Source of the DNA: Litomosoides sigmodontis
Taxonomy: Eukaryota > Nematoda > Chromadorea > Rhabditida > Onchocercidae
DNA length: 64,000 bases
Reading direction: 5' to 3'
Assembly: GCA_963070105.1 (NCBI GenBank)
Contig: OY718805.1
Location: 5,514,001 to 5,578,000 of the forward strand
The notes under the pieces: generated by a model
The model's input: the letters and a program-made list of their open reading frames with translations, nothing else
Told to the model about the DNA's origin: nothing
Databases searched by the model: none
Made by a program: the position numbers and the translations under genes
Shown: positions 1 through 11,391 of the stretch, one piece after another
Position numbering within the stretch: the first letter of the stretch is position 1
Layout of the letters: every line of letters begins with the position of its first letter

Positions 1-1656
1 TATGTTATTTTAAATCACAATGAATTCTGTAATAAAGCACTAAAAACTATAGAGCGAAATTTTGTCCTTTCGATAGCAAAGAAAATTTGGATGACACATC
101 TTTTTTGATGGCATGGCTGTAGGAGACAAGATGACTGAAATTTAGTGCTTCACACACAACTAACTCCTTCAACATCACAGTATTCTATCAACCTGTACGA
201 GCGAGGCATCACACTTCTTCCATGGAATTTAGGAAGGAAAATTCACATGAAATGTTACATAGAATCCTTTATAATTTTTAAAGCCTAGTCATTGTAGCAA
301 AATATTGTTGAGTATGCAAACGTCCTGAAGCATGAAACTAAGACGGTTGTTGCTGGAGTTGGATATTATTTGTTTAAAAAATAATGAAAACTTGAAGCGA
401 AGGAAAGGACAAAACAAAAAGGCTAATCATGCGAGGGGAGATTACAAAAAGGAAGAAAAACCGAGAGGTGGAGGAGTCATTTTGAACTGCTGAAGATAAA
501 CAAGGGGAGCTGTTAGGCTATTTCATTTATATCTACAACAATAACGAAGCTCATTTTTTACTGCTCCATTTCAGATTTGAAGGCAACTAACTCTATCAAC
601 CACTCTTCAAAAGAAAAGTGAGGATGCAGAATTGGAAATGAATTTGCAGGACAGAATTTACGAGCAGCTTATGGCCTGCTGAACTTCAATCCTCACATCT
701 CGAACTATTCCAATGTTAGGATTCCATACAAAGTCATCTTACGAAAAAATATTTAATTCAGATTTCCAATCGACACCTCATAAATAGCAAACTTTGTCAC
801 TCGTAACAGTACCTTAAAAAAGTAAACACCACCTGGGACAAGAATTTATGAAACCAGACCTTCAAAATGTGTTTTGTCATCGAATATATAGCTACATCGA
901 GTAGGACATAAAAACTGCTAAGACTCACACGGCACAAATTCATTTGAATCACCTAGCATTCAATCCTGAATGATATTTCTTGGTGTACCATTCAATTAAA
1001 TCATAAACTTCTGCAATGATCCTTAAGAACCGAATATGATGAAATACTACAATGATCCCACAGGAGTGCAGTGAGGCGCGAATACTTATCTATTAATATG
1101 TCACGCAATGTTCCATAACAAACATTCATATGATGCAGCCCGAAAAATTTATTTCAAATAATCCATAAAATAAATGAACCCGAAAGTTTCTTTGCTTACA
1201 TTTAAAACTATCCAAACAGCAAAAAAGAAATGAGTATACCAAATGACTAAAATTAAAAACACATAAAAATTGAACAGCGCAGATAAGACGACAAGGAATA
1301 AAGTGACGGGTAGAAATCACGTAATCAACTAATCCAAAAATGAGCAGAACATTTCATGACATAACCTGAGTTACATGTGCATATTCTCGCCTTCCTACAA
1401 AGCACCGGATAAGCACACAGTCCTACAGCAACAGTTCACCAACACGCATTTAATGTGACACCTTCCATATGATCAGAACAGCCCACAGAACTTGATTTAA
1501 ATCAATGAGACCTCCATTTTATGTGCAATAAAAACACACATACATATATATATACAAAAGAAGGCTTCCATGAATACTCGCCGTGAGAAAAAGTTGCAGC
1601 ACTTCCAAGTATAAACAACACTTCACATGCAACAGTCGGAACATACCAATAAACCA
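1..1656. other. No supportable gene; 3' flank of the HES gene
   Basis: This AT-rich stretch lies beyond the stop codon of the minus-strand bHLH gene. The only open frames are short (the longest is about 64 codons) and show no family resemblance. The part next to 1657 is probably the 3' UTR of that gene. A minus-strand AATAAA (TTTATT on the plus strand near 1148-1153) could be its poly(A) signal, but it is about 500 nt away and unproven. A short TA-rich microsatellite lies near 1537-1556. Confidence 0.5.
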
Positions 1657-2937
1657 TCAAAACGGCCGCCATACTTTCACATCTCTTATTGTTTTAACTC
1701 CCTTCACTCCATTACTTATACCTTTGGTTTCACTTCCTGCAGCTGACTTTGAATAACCAAAGCATTTCTCCCGGCGATCATAAGTTGGGTGCGCATTAAC
1801 AACTGCAGCAGATCGCGGTACCAAATCTTTCGAAGTAGAAGAGACATTTGATTGAGAAGGTGCAGAAACCGCCGTATGTGGCATGGGAGTAGCGTAAAGT
1901 CCAGAAATGTTGGGCTGATATGCAATGCAAGGAGTGCGCAGGTACGTTGCATTTGGCAAGTAATTTGGGGGTAAATAAGTGCCGGCTGATGGTGATCGTG
2001 GCTGGAAATTTGCTGGAAAACGAGATGGGACTGGGACTGGTGCTGAATCTTCACCTGAACAACCATTCATATGACTTGACATCACAGACTGAAGATGCTG
2101 TATAAGTCCAAGTCTGAACTGTTGAGCTTGAGATGCAAACTCACTAGGTGGTAGGATATTCTGCAGGTAAGTGAGACAGGCTGAAGCAGCTACGGTGAAA
2201 CCTTCTGTGTAAGATTGTTGGTAAATAGCGTTGTTGTCTGAAATTATGATTTTGGCTTTTTGCACAAAAATATATTCTCTTGAAGAATTTAATTAGTTCG
2301 CGCAGTAGTCTGAACATTACGCACGAATGGTATTATCTTAAAAGAATAATTTTCCATCAATAACGATTTAACCAAGAAAACATTAGCACAACTTTGGTGA
2401 TTAACAAGCTTATAAGCAACAGGTTGGAATGCTTTCCGACAAGTATTGCTTTAGGAACGCTCTTTCACAGTACGATTGGACAATTTCACACCTTGCTTCG
2501 AAGTAGAGAACAATCACAACTGGACAAAGTGAAGAACTTACCGAACGATGTAGAGGGTGAGGGCGGATGTTGCATTTGATTGAGATAAGCAACAGTCATT
2601 TCTAAGATATCTGCCTTCTCCAACTTGGTGCGATGATTCGGTGAAATGTGTAGTAAGAGATGTTTTAACTGATCCAAACATTCGTTCATGCGAGCCCGGC
2701 GACGTTTCTCCATCAAAGGCTTTTTCAGCTATAATACTGTTTCTTGTTCACCTTAAATTCCACTCCTTCTGTAATCTGTCCTCTACTTCTCCTCTCCCCT
2801 CACGTAGCGCCACAAATGTTCCATTTCAAGGAATTTTCATCTTTCAAGACACAAACCTTTCTTTCCAATGGGTACTGTGGCGGACTGGGCGAAGCGTAAG
2901 GAGATGTCATCATTTTTGGCAGGAAGTATGGCGTCAT
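1657..2937 (-). CDS. Hairy/E(spl) (HES) family bHLH-Orange transcriptional repressor, lin-22-like
   Basis: HES proteins are DNA-binding repressors that restrict neural and other cell fates, usually downstream of Notch. Three phase-consistent exons are seen: 2937-2857 (start ATG, phase 0), 2728-2542 (phase 1) and 2237-1657. The product is about 282 aa. Exon 2 starts with the basic region [14 protein letters not shown], which carries the family-specific proline, followed by helix 1, loop and helix 2 ([16 protein letters not shown]). Exon 3 opens with an Orange domain ([20 protein letters not shown] onward), then a Pro/Ser-rich tail. The protein ends in WRPF before TGA, where HES proteins normally end in the Groucho-recruiting WRPW. 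The 27-residue first exon was chosen because it is open, starts with ATG and splices in phase (AAG|GTTTGT to TATAG|CTG). The family call is firm. Orthology to C. elegans lin-22, which as I recall lacks WRPW, is inference. Confidence 0.9.
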
Positions 2938-5900
2938 AAATTAGTTCATCGAAAAAAAAATTCCAAATATTGGAGCAACGAAATCTGACGAAAACAGTAG
3001 TTAGTTGTGTATAGGGAGAGAGTTTTAGAATGTTCGTTATTTCAAAGAGTGACATACATTGGGAATACGGAAGTGATGCACTGTAGTCGCTTTCAAAACT
3101 TCCGAAGACGCGCAAGAGTACGGTATACAATTTAGGGCGCTAAGTTAGTAAGATCTAACGCAAAGCCAAGCTTATCACTAACTAACCAGTATGAAAGCGT
3201 CTTAGCAGTTCTCAATTCACAAACGACAGGTAGCAGCTGAAGATTTCGAGCATTAAATGCAAAGAGGCAAATGAGGTGATAAACAAACCACCCACTCAAG
3301 GTTTGTCCAGACAAAAAAACATCCGATGAGCTATCATCCTACAGTGCTCATCCTGTGTGAGATGGATGGTCCGCGATGGAACTGTCTAACTTTGATAATG
3401 AAATATGGGGATGGCGTTGTTGGTGGTTCGCCAACAATTCAGAGTAAGATGAGAAGGAACGATATAGCGCGGTAGGCGCTCACGAATCCAACTTACACTG
3501 CCAGCAGCACGCAGAGATGCATGCGCCTCAACAGAACACTCCAAATGGAAAAGGGATTCTCAACATATCATCACTGTGGTGTGCTAGCTAACAAGAAGCA
3601 CCACTTACAGTAACCGCCCTCGGACAAAACAGGAGTAAACGAAACGGAGATGTTACAAAGTTGGAAATGAACGGTGAGCGAAGGCGGGGTTTTCCGTCAT
3701 CGTCAAAAAGGAGCAATTGTCGACTCGGCAAGTGCGAGCACGGAAGACTTTTCTCACAGGCGGTGAGTGAGCGATGGACTATAATTATATGGAAAGTGGA
3801 CGATGTCCGTCTTACTATTGTCAATGCATATTTAGTAAAGAAGCGTGGGAGAGACAACGAGTCCTGCGAAGGTATACGTGAGGGCTTATTACAGTAAGGC
3901 CTATACTTACGTTAGATTGAGACTTTAGCCCCAAAAAAATCCCTCTCTAACATCATTGCCTTCACTCAGCGGGAGGAAACATGACACATTCACAAACTCT
4001 CTAAGGTCTAACATCTTAGCTTTAACATTTCTGTGAAAGTATAGCTCCATCGAACTGAAATTTGCTGTGGTATTTTCGTCCTGTAGAAGTTACATGAGTT
4101 TCTGGATCACTTCTGAAGTCAACTGGCAAATGTATTCTTTTCAAATAGATCGCGGAGATTTCGAGAAGTTCTGCGATAATTCAAACTTTTGAAGAAAGTC
4201 AAGAATGCAGCCGCGGAAATTCTAATGATTGAGTTCGGACATTAGACGGGACAAATTTCCTTCGGTCACTTGCACTTCTTGCTATAGCAACAGTAGCAGC
4301 AACAGAATGGACGTTATCGAAAACAGACTACTTGTCGTCACTCCTCATCAAATGGTCAAATGGTGGTCATCGACACTTCTAATGGTTGGTCAGAAGTACA
4401 CAAACACTAAGCAAACAAGAAAGATAAATGAACCAGAGAGCGTAGAACGTGGAAGTGTACCGGAGATGCATGCATAGTCCATTTTGCAGTGACAGTTTTT
4501 GAAATGTATGAATGAAGAATGAGCAGGGGCAGCACTTTCTCAGAGTGAAATGTTAGTTCCCATGATTAGCATGGCGGATAATAAGATTAAAATTACACGG
4601 GCAGGGGAACACCGCAGCAATGGCCCTTTCTGTCGCACGACCGACACGACATTCTCCCACGACAACGCAATCAACGCGTGGTTGAGTCTCATGTAATCTA
4701 CTACACATTGATTGTCGTGTGTCAGTCACCTTGTGCTTGTGGACATCACTTTCAAGTAATTAACTGACGATCATTTCTGGACAAGTTTAACTTATCCACA
4801 GCGCAATGATTTCTAATTGTCATTTCTGGATGTGAGCAGTCACGGACTCGTTCTCCAAAACTCGATTCCAATGGTAAATGCTGTGCAACAGGCATTTGAA
4901 TGAGAAGCAATTTGCATTTTGAACGGTTTGAAATAGATGAGCCAGAAAAGATTCATCTATCGACATGTCCATTTCACCATGCATAACGTGGAAGACTTGA
5001 TGAGAGAGCACTGCCAAAGCGAGAAATGAAAGACTTCTTTGCTAAGACGCGGTGAGGTAAATGGCATTGACGTATTCACGTGAGAAGGATGAAAGGGTTG
5101 GAAGGAAGTGTTGCGCTTCCCTTGCTGCCATTTATCACTGCTGAAAGGCGGCAGGGACGGGTGTGGAAGGAAGGAGAGGGCGACAGTGATCGCGCCAAAA
5201 TGTTTTTTATCAAAAGCTAACCTCGACTTTCCCATGGCTGCGAAGACCGTTTGTTGTGTGTTAACGCTACTACTACTGCAACTACAACTACCACCGCCAC
5301 TATTTGCAGCCAGCCCGCCGCCGGCTACTCGTGCTCTGCGCTGATTATTCCATATCACTTCTGCTAAAAGTGCCACAACCGTACCGTCAGGACAATGGAC
5401 GGCAGGCACCGTTTACAGTTACAACAGATGAGAGGAAGGCGGCTTACGCTCTCTCATCTACTAATGGCTGTGGGAAATTTTACAACAGTTCACTCCTTTG
5501 TTCTCTTTCATTTCTATCAGCCGTCGTACAACAACAGCGGAAAAAGAGATGAAGTGTGGAATGCTGGATTGCTGCTGTACATACCACTTGAGGGTCACCG
5601 CTTATGGGTAAGGTGATGAATTGATAGCTCGTCGATTCCATGTAGCTAACCTACTGTTACCATTTTGAGCTTACTGCGATTTTCAGCACTTCTCGTTGCT
5701 GGAAGGGTAGAAGGAAGAACTGTACTGCGACAAAACGAGTAATGGTTTAGATGGGTGCCTTCTTCAGGACGACTGTCTTTCCCACACGCCATTTTTTCTT
5801 CCTATTTTGCTTCCAGCCATTGTTTGTAATGTGTTGCTCAACTGCGCATAATGGCACCGAACGGAAGGGGCCACGGGGCAGTGGCAGGTCGGCCTTCCTC

Positions 5901-8900
5901 CTTTTCATCACAAAACTACTACCCCTCTCAGCCGTAACGACAATAAATCTGAAAAATAGCGTGGGAATTGCAGCATTATGCTTCCTTTCAGTTTTCTCAA
6001 TTACCCGCTTGCTCGTCCTCCTCATTTGCCTCTGAGGCCTCCTACTGCTCGGCGCGTTCCTATTTCACACCATTTCATTTCAGTCGCACTTTTTACATAA
6101 GGTGAAACGCGATATGGCAACGAGAGTGTGTGGGAAAACAACTGTCATAAACATGGATGGATCATCTATAACATGAAGTTTCATCACTGACGCTTTCAGC
6201 ACTTCCCAAGAGTAGCATATAATGCACTTACGACATGCAATTAATGAAGGTGAAGGGTTAAAGGTCACACGGTAGTAGATTATCCTTTACTGACCACTTC
6301 GCACCGAGGAACTTGCAATTCATTAGTACACAAACATGTGCATGTACAATATCTATGCAAATATAAATCCATTAAAAATATACTCCGTTTAGGTAACAGT
6401 GCACACATTCCATGCACGTAAATTATGCATGCTTCATCGGATATCAATTGGGAAGACCAGTAAGGTGCGCCGTCAATTGTGGCCGATCGGTCCATGCGGA
6501 CTATGCCAAATACCGCAAATCACTGTCTACCTGTGCTTGCTGCAACACTTTAAGTGCTGTTTAATGTTTAACATGGAAAGTATTGGTTGCCAGGGACGGG
6601 GACATTAACAACTTCTAGAAAGATATCATTGCTTATTTGGTATCTGTCGATACATCCGATCGTTGCAGCCCTAACATCTGGTGTTTGAGTCGACAGCATT
6701 TGGGGGCCAGCTATATCATTGGGAGCAAAATTACAAATTGAAGTAAATTTTACCGATAAAGCCGTGTTCAAACGTGGTGCTGAGAGGTACATCATGTTAA
6801 CACTCACTCTTATGTCCCTTAGAATTGAATCAGTCTACTCGAAAAGCCTTCTTGAACTTACTTTCCGAACAACAAGTAGTTAGCATCTTTCAAGATCACT
6901 AATGCAATTTCTAATCAAAGAGAATTTTTGCATGACAAATTTTATCGCGATAATAAAGGTAATAAGATTTCCCGAATGAATTTTTTCAATCGGATCTTCG
7001 ATGTAAATTTCGAATTCTCCCAGAAAAATGACTAGTAATTTACTCTACTACCTCAATGTTACACAGCTGAAACTTCTAGTATCGTACGATTCTTCTGCTG
7101 AAGACAACCGTACTTTTCAATTTCCGTTATCTCTTTCCTCGTCCACTACAGATCGGAAGACACTGGAAACCTATACCCATAGGAAAATGAATTTAGTAAT
7201 TGCATCTGCACCTTATTACAGGACTTTGTATTTAACGCAGAATTGCATCGAAAAAACATCTTGAAAACTCACAATGCATACTTTAGACGCTTCGGACATA
7301 AATGTTTTCATAGTATCGAATTATTGCTTTCTTCACCCACTTACTAGGTGTCTTATAACTTCCTCTTCCCTCTTGCCATTGGCAAGATTCCTCACTCTAC
7401 AATGAAAGGAGTGGAGCAATTAAGCTTCAATAAATTCAGCTGTGTAATGCTCACTGTCCAAAGTAAGTAAGGCCCGATAAACTTCTGGTTTGTTTTTTAA
7501 GCGAATTCTCCACCGTCTCAACACCAACTTCAATCTCAACTGACCTACCGAACCTATCTTATTCAAATCTATGCAACGCATTATGCCTCTTTCGTTGGTC
7601 GAATTACGGGATGTCAGAAGACGTGCTGATCATGACGCATCATTTCACAGGTGACACATAGCAGCTTCACCAACAAAGGAGAGGATGGAATTCCTTCCCG
7701 AACGAATACATCAAGCCTACCACTTCACGCATTCTCATTAATGGCCGTGCCGCAGGTAAGCTAAGTGCTGAGGAAGAAAGCGGAAGGATGAAATCACTCA
7801 TTTGACAAGTTGCTAGAAAAAAGGTGCAGCATACTGCAGCACATCGCACTGCAATATCGAGCGCTTTGAAGTCTCAAAGGAAATGTGGCGCGATCCCTTT
7901 TTACGAGTGATGTTTATCTTCAACATCAACACCAATGATCTCCGTTTTACCGCCTTCCGCTTGCGGATATCACTACTCTCTTAGGCCATCACGCACATTG
8001 CCAAACTCCGTTTAGCCTTCCGCAAACTCTCACATAAACGATGATTAAGCAGATTTTAGGAAAAAATGAAGCAGAGATCGGGAACTATTAACCGAAGCGC
8101 CATTTCGCGAAAGTAACATCTCACCAGTTTAGTAAGGAATGAAAAAGTGTCTGTCTGTTTCCAAACGATGACTACAACAATAGTAAAAACGCATTGCGGA
8201 ACTGAGGAACCACTTGGATGGGACAGAAGTGCCAGAGTTATGTGGCAGTGGTGAAATTTTAAATGTGTGACACCGAAACAGAAATTAGATGTTCACAAAC
8301 TTGAAGATTAAGCGGCAACCAATAGATATAAGTTACTACGCTATCGCTATTGTTGCTACTTTATTCATTAGATTATAGAATACAAAAGTAGGGTTCACGG
8401 AAAACTTGCGCCTCACAAGATTTCAGCATTGTTAAAAACTTTCCACTTTGAATCCTGGAATTCGCGAAAATTTGCTCGTACGGTGATTACCTGATGACCT
8501 TGAGTGATGAGCTGCATACGATACATGCATTAGTGCGCCACTAAATTTATTAATAAAATCTTATGGCGCACATTAGTTCTTCATTAATTTCCACGGTGCA
8601 CGGTTGGCTGATGCTGGGAAATGGAATGACTTCTGCAGCGCAATACATTTTTGTCTTCTCACTCTGCCAAGTATAATTTATTTTTGGAAACTCACTTTGA
8701 CGGCAATCTATGCAAGCAACGTATGTGTGTGTAAGCACCTGCTTCAATTCAAAAATGATTTCCATGTTCTGCGCAAATTAGTGTACCGCTATAATCAATG
8801 CAATGAGAAGTCATTTCACAAACGATGCCGGGAATATGTATCATCTGCTCGCCATATTTGAAGTCGTTAAGAATCTCGCTCAATTTCAATTTTTTTGGCC

Positions 8901-11391
8901 ATTAATGCTTCAGCGCGATCAACGGTCAACTACTGTAATAGCGTCGTAGTACCTGAAGAATCAGTGAAAATGCCTGGCCTGCGTGGACTTCTCACGCGCT
9001 TCCCTTGCAGTGACGCACACACAGTCTTAATGCTAATGAGTGATTCTTGGAAAGTGCTTTACGAAAAGCTGAGGTGCTGTCATGCTTCTTGCAATGACGT
9101 TATAGACTGAAAATTCTTCAGGCATCACAAACAGAAGCGACATTCGGAGAACGTTAAATATAAAATGCTGAATGTAGATGAGATGGGAATGGATGCTTAT
9201 TTGTTTCGAGTAACATAAGCACATTTTACCAACCTTAGTCCTTCGCCTACCTCGCTGGTTTAATGGGAATTTTTATGTTCAGAAATTTCGAACCGGTTCT
9301 TCAAGTGGTTCTGCTCAGTGAATTTTTTTAACGAAATTGTAATGTGAATGGAGGGAAAAACGAAAGAAGAAACGCAACATTCGATAGTTTTAAATGGGCA
9401 CCATAAAAGTTGAAAATAAATTATCACATTAACGATACGAAGCAGTTCATTACTACAGCTTCATGGTGTTGGGACCATGGAGACATTTCATATTTTTACT
9501 ACCCCTTAAATAGTCTTTCGTTACCGCTCTTCTATTTCTGCAAATTAATAGAACGATGCACTCCACGCAGTGAAGTGGTTTTTTAGTGTTCTAAATTTTC
9601 ATATTTTTGCAAGAGTTTTAAGAGCTTGATTCAACTCCAATTGTTTCAAGATGTGAATGAAGGAGAAGTAGGTCAGCCAATACATAAAGATTTTGAGTAT
9701 TCTTTTTGCGGGGAATGAGATAACGAGAACTGAATGATTTTTCTGGACAAACGATTGTGGGTGAAGCAAGGAAAGCATTCCATTCACAGCGAATAATCAT
9801 TACCACGTAGACTGGCGAAAAGATCACAACAGACACACCAAGTACCATTGCTATCCCATTTTACTATTAGAAAGAAAGTCACGAAAAATTAGTGAATTCT
9901 GACCGAATAGTAATGGCAGCAACGAGACAAAGGAGGTGGAAATGACTAAAAATCGGCTATTAACGGTAACTGAAAAGCATTGCATTTTAACGAAGGATGA
10001 AATTCCTTGAGGGTTTGCTATGAATTTATGATTAAATTATGAAACCTATCTATTTTGCTTTCATTTTTACCAACCACATTTCACTGGTGCAGCAGAGTAG
10101 TCGCAATGGCAGCTTGGTATGTCTCCATCAGCTTATTGATTCTACAATCATATTCCTTCTACTGTTAATTATTAAGCTTTGTTTAATAATCGAAACAGCA
10201 GATTCAGTCGTTTTAATCAAATCTGTACTTGTTATCGAAGTAAACGTAAATACATCTAAATAAATGAGTTAATAGAATGTTGCAAGCATATCAGTTTTCT
10301 TCCCAAAAATTCGCAAACGCAGTTATTTTTCAAGGACATTTGGTTTTCCGACATGTATGTGTATTACTGAAATGACAGTAATTTGAAAAAAATCAAACTT
10401 TAAGTATCCTATCAAGATACGGTAAAACATTTCTCAAATCATCACAGAAATATTTGTCATTAACCAGACTGGCAGGCATACCGTACCCGTTGGCGTTGTC
10501 TGTTCATGCCTTTAGAAAGGATGACATATACATACCTACTGCCTAGGTCATCCTGTCAATCTTGATTCATGATCGTGACAACAGCGCGTGGCCCTTCCTT
10601 TCATCTGGCCGACAGGTACTGCGCACAGACACATGGAATCGATGAAGGGATGATAGGAGAAGGCGCCGTACAGCTACGGACGCACAAAATTTAACGATAA
10701 GATAGATTACAAATCAGCATTTGATTGAGATTTATTGTACCCTTAAAATGTCTTCAGCATGCCGAGTAGAATGTTGCCATTTTTGCACTCAACATTTTGA
10801 AAAAAATGTGAGAAACAAATGAAAATTCTAGTTATTTCAGCGGTGAAATGTTTGTTAATCATCAAGGACCTTCAAGATAAATCCACAGAACCTATCTATC
10901 TCAATAATTTCAATACACTGTCATAAAATACTCCATTTGTGCTAATTTGCAAAATCCATCAATCCAATTTACCTATCTATTCAGCTCAAAATAAATTTCG
11001 CACACGATTGTTAGCCAACGAGTACCGACATTGGTGTGCATGTGAACGTTGTTAGCTTGCACGTTAACACAGAATATGGCTGGAAGATTGCTAAGAACTA
11101 GCTGGTTTCCGACTTGTTGTGTCACAGTCTATCCTGAAATGGTATTGGGAGGATCTTTCACTTGACAACTCTCCAAACATCTGTTTTTACTGTGTTTTGT
11201 TGTATCTAAACCTCAATACTTCGAGATCGGAATGAAACTTGCTAAAACTTGAAACTGCGAAGTTAGTGCTTAGTTTCAGTTTGCAACTCCTTCTGCTTTT
11301 CCGATTAAATGTGCTCCGCGTCTCGAAAGCGGATATGAATTGAGGAGATCTAGTTTTATAAAATAAGTGTAGCGTTTTAAATTCATTGTAG
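2938..11391. other. 8.5 kb intergenic region between divergent HES and TRRAP genes
   Basis: I found no gene I can support here. The longest open frame is 150 codons on the minus strand (4957-5409). It is rich in Ser/Gly/Cys and low-complexity, has no family resemblance, and overlaps a GC-richer patch around 5100-6060. The region is far longer than the other gaps in the window, and it sits 5' of both genes. That fits a large developmental control region for the HES gene. Candidate class C/E-box hexamers include CACGTG at 5077-5082 and CACGCG at about 8993-8998, the second being a typical HES-binding sequence. Both are short enough to occur by chance. Confidence 0.45.
11382..11391 (+). promoter_or_regulatory. 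Possible spliced-leader acceptor directly before the TRRAP start codon
   Basis: The bases before the TRRAP ATG read TTCATTGTAG, a splice-acceptor-like sequence ending exactly at the start codon. The TAG is in frame with the ATG, so translation cannot begin further upstream in this exon. In nematodes such a site is often used for SL1 trans-splicing. It could also be a cis acceptor for an unseen 5' UTR exon. Confidence 0.4.

Noticed and set aside
7046..7055. CTACCTCA, complement of the let-7 seed
   Set aside because: It is intergenic, in no supported 3' UTR, and an 8-mer is expected by chance at this scale.
10540..10600. Imperfect palindrome around tgtcaatcttgattcatgatcgtgaca
   Set aside because: The pairing is short and broken, and it does not fold into a tRNA or a convincing microRNA-type hairpin by eye.
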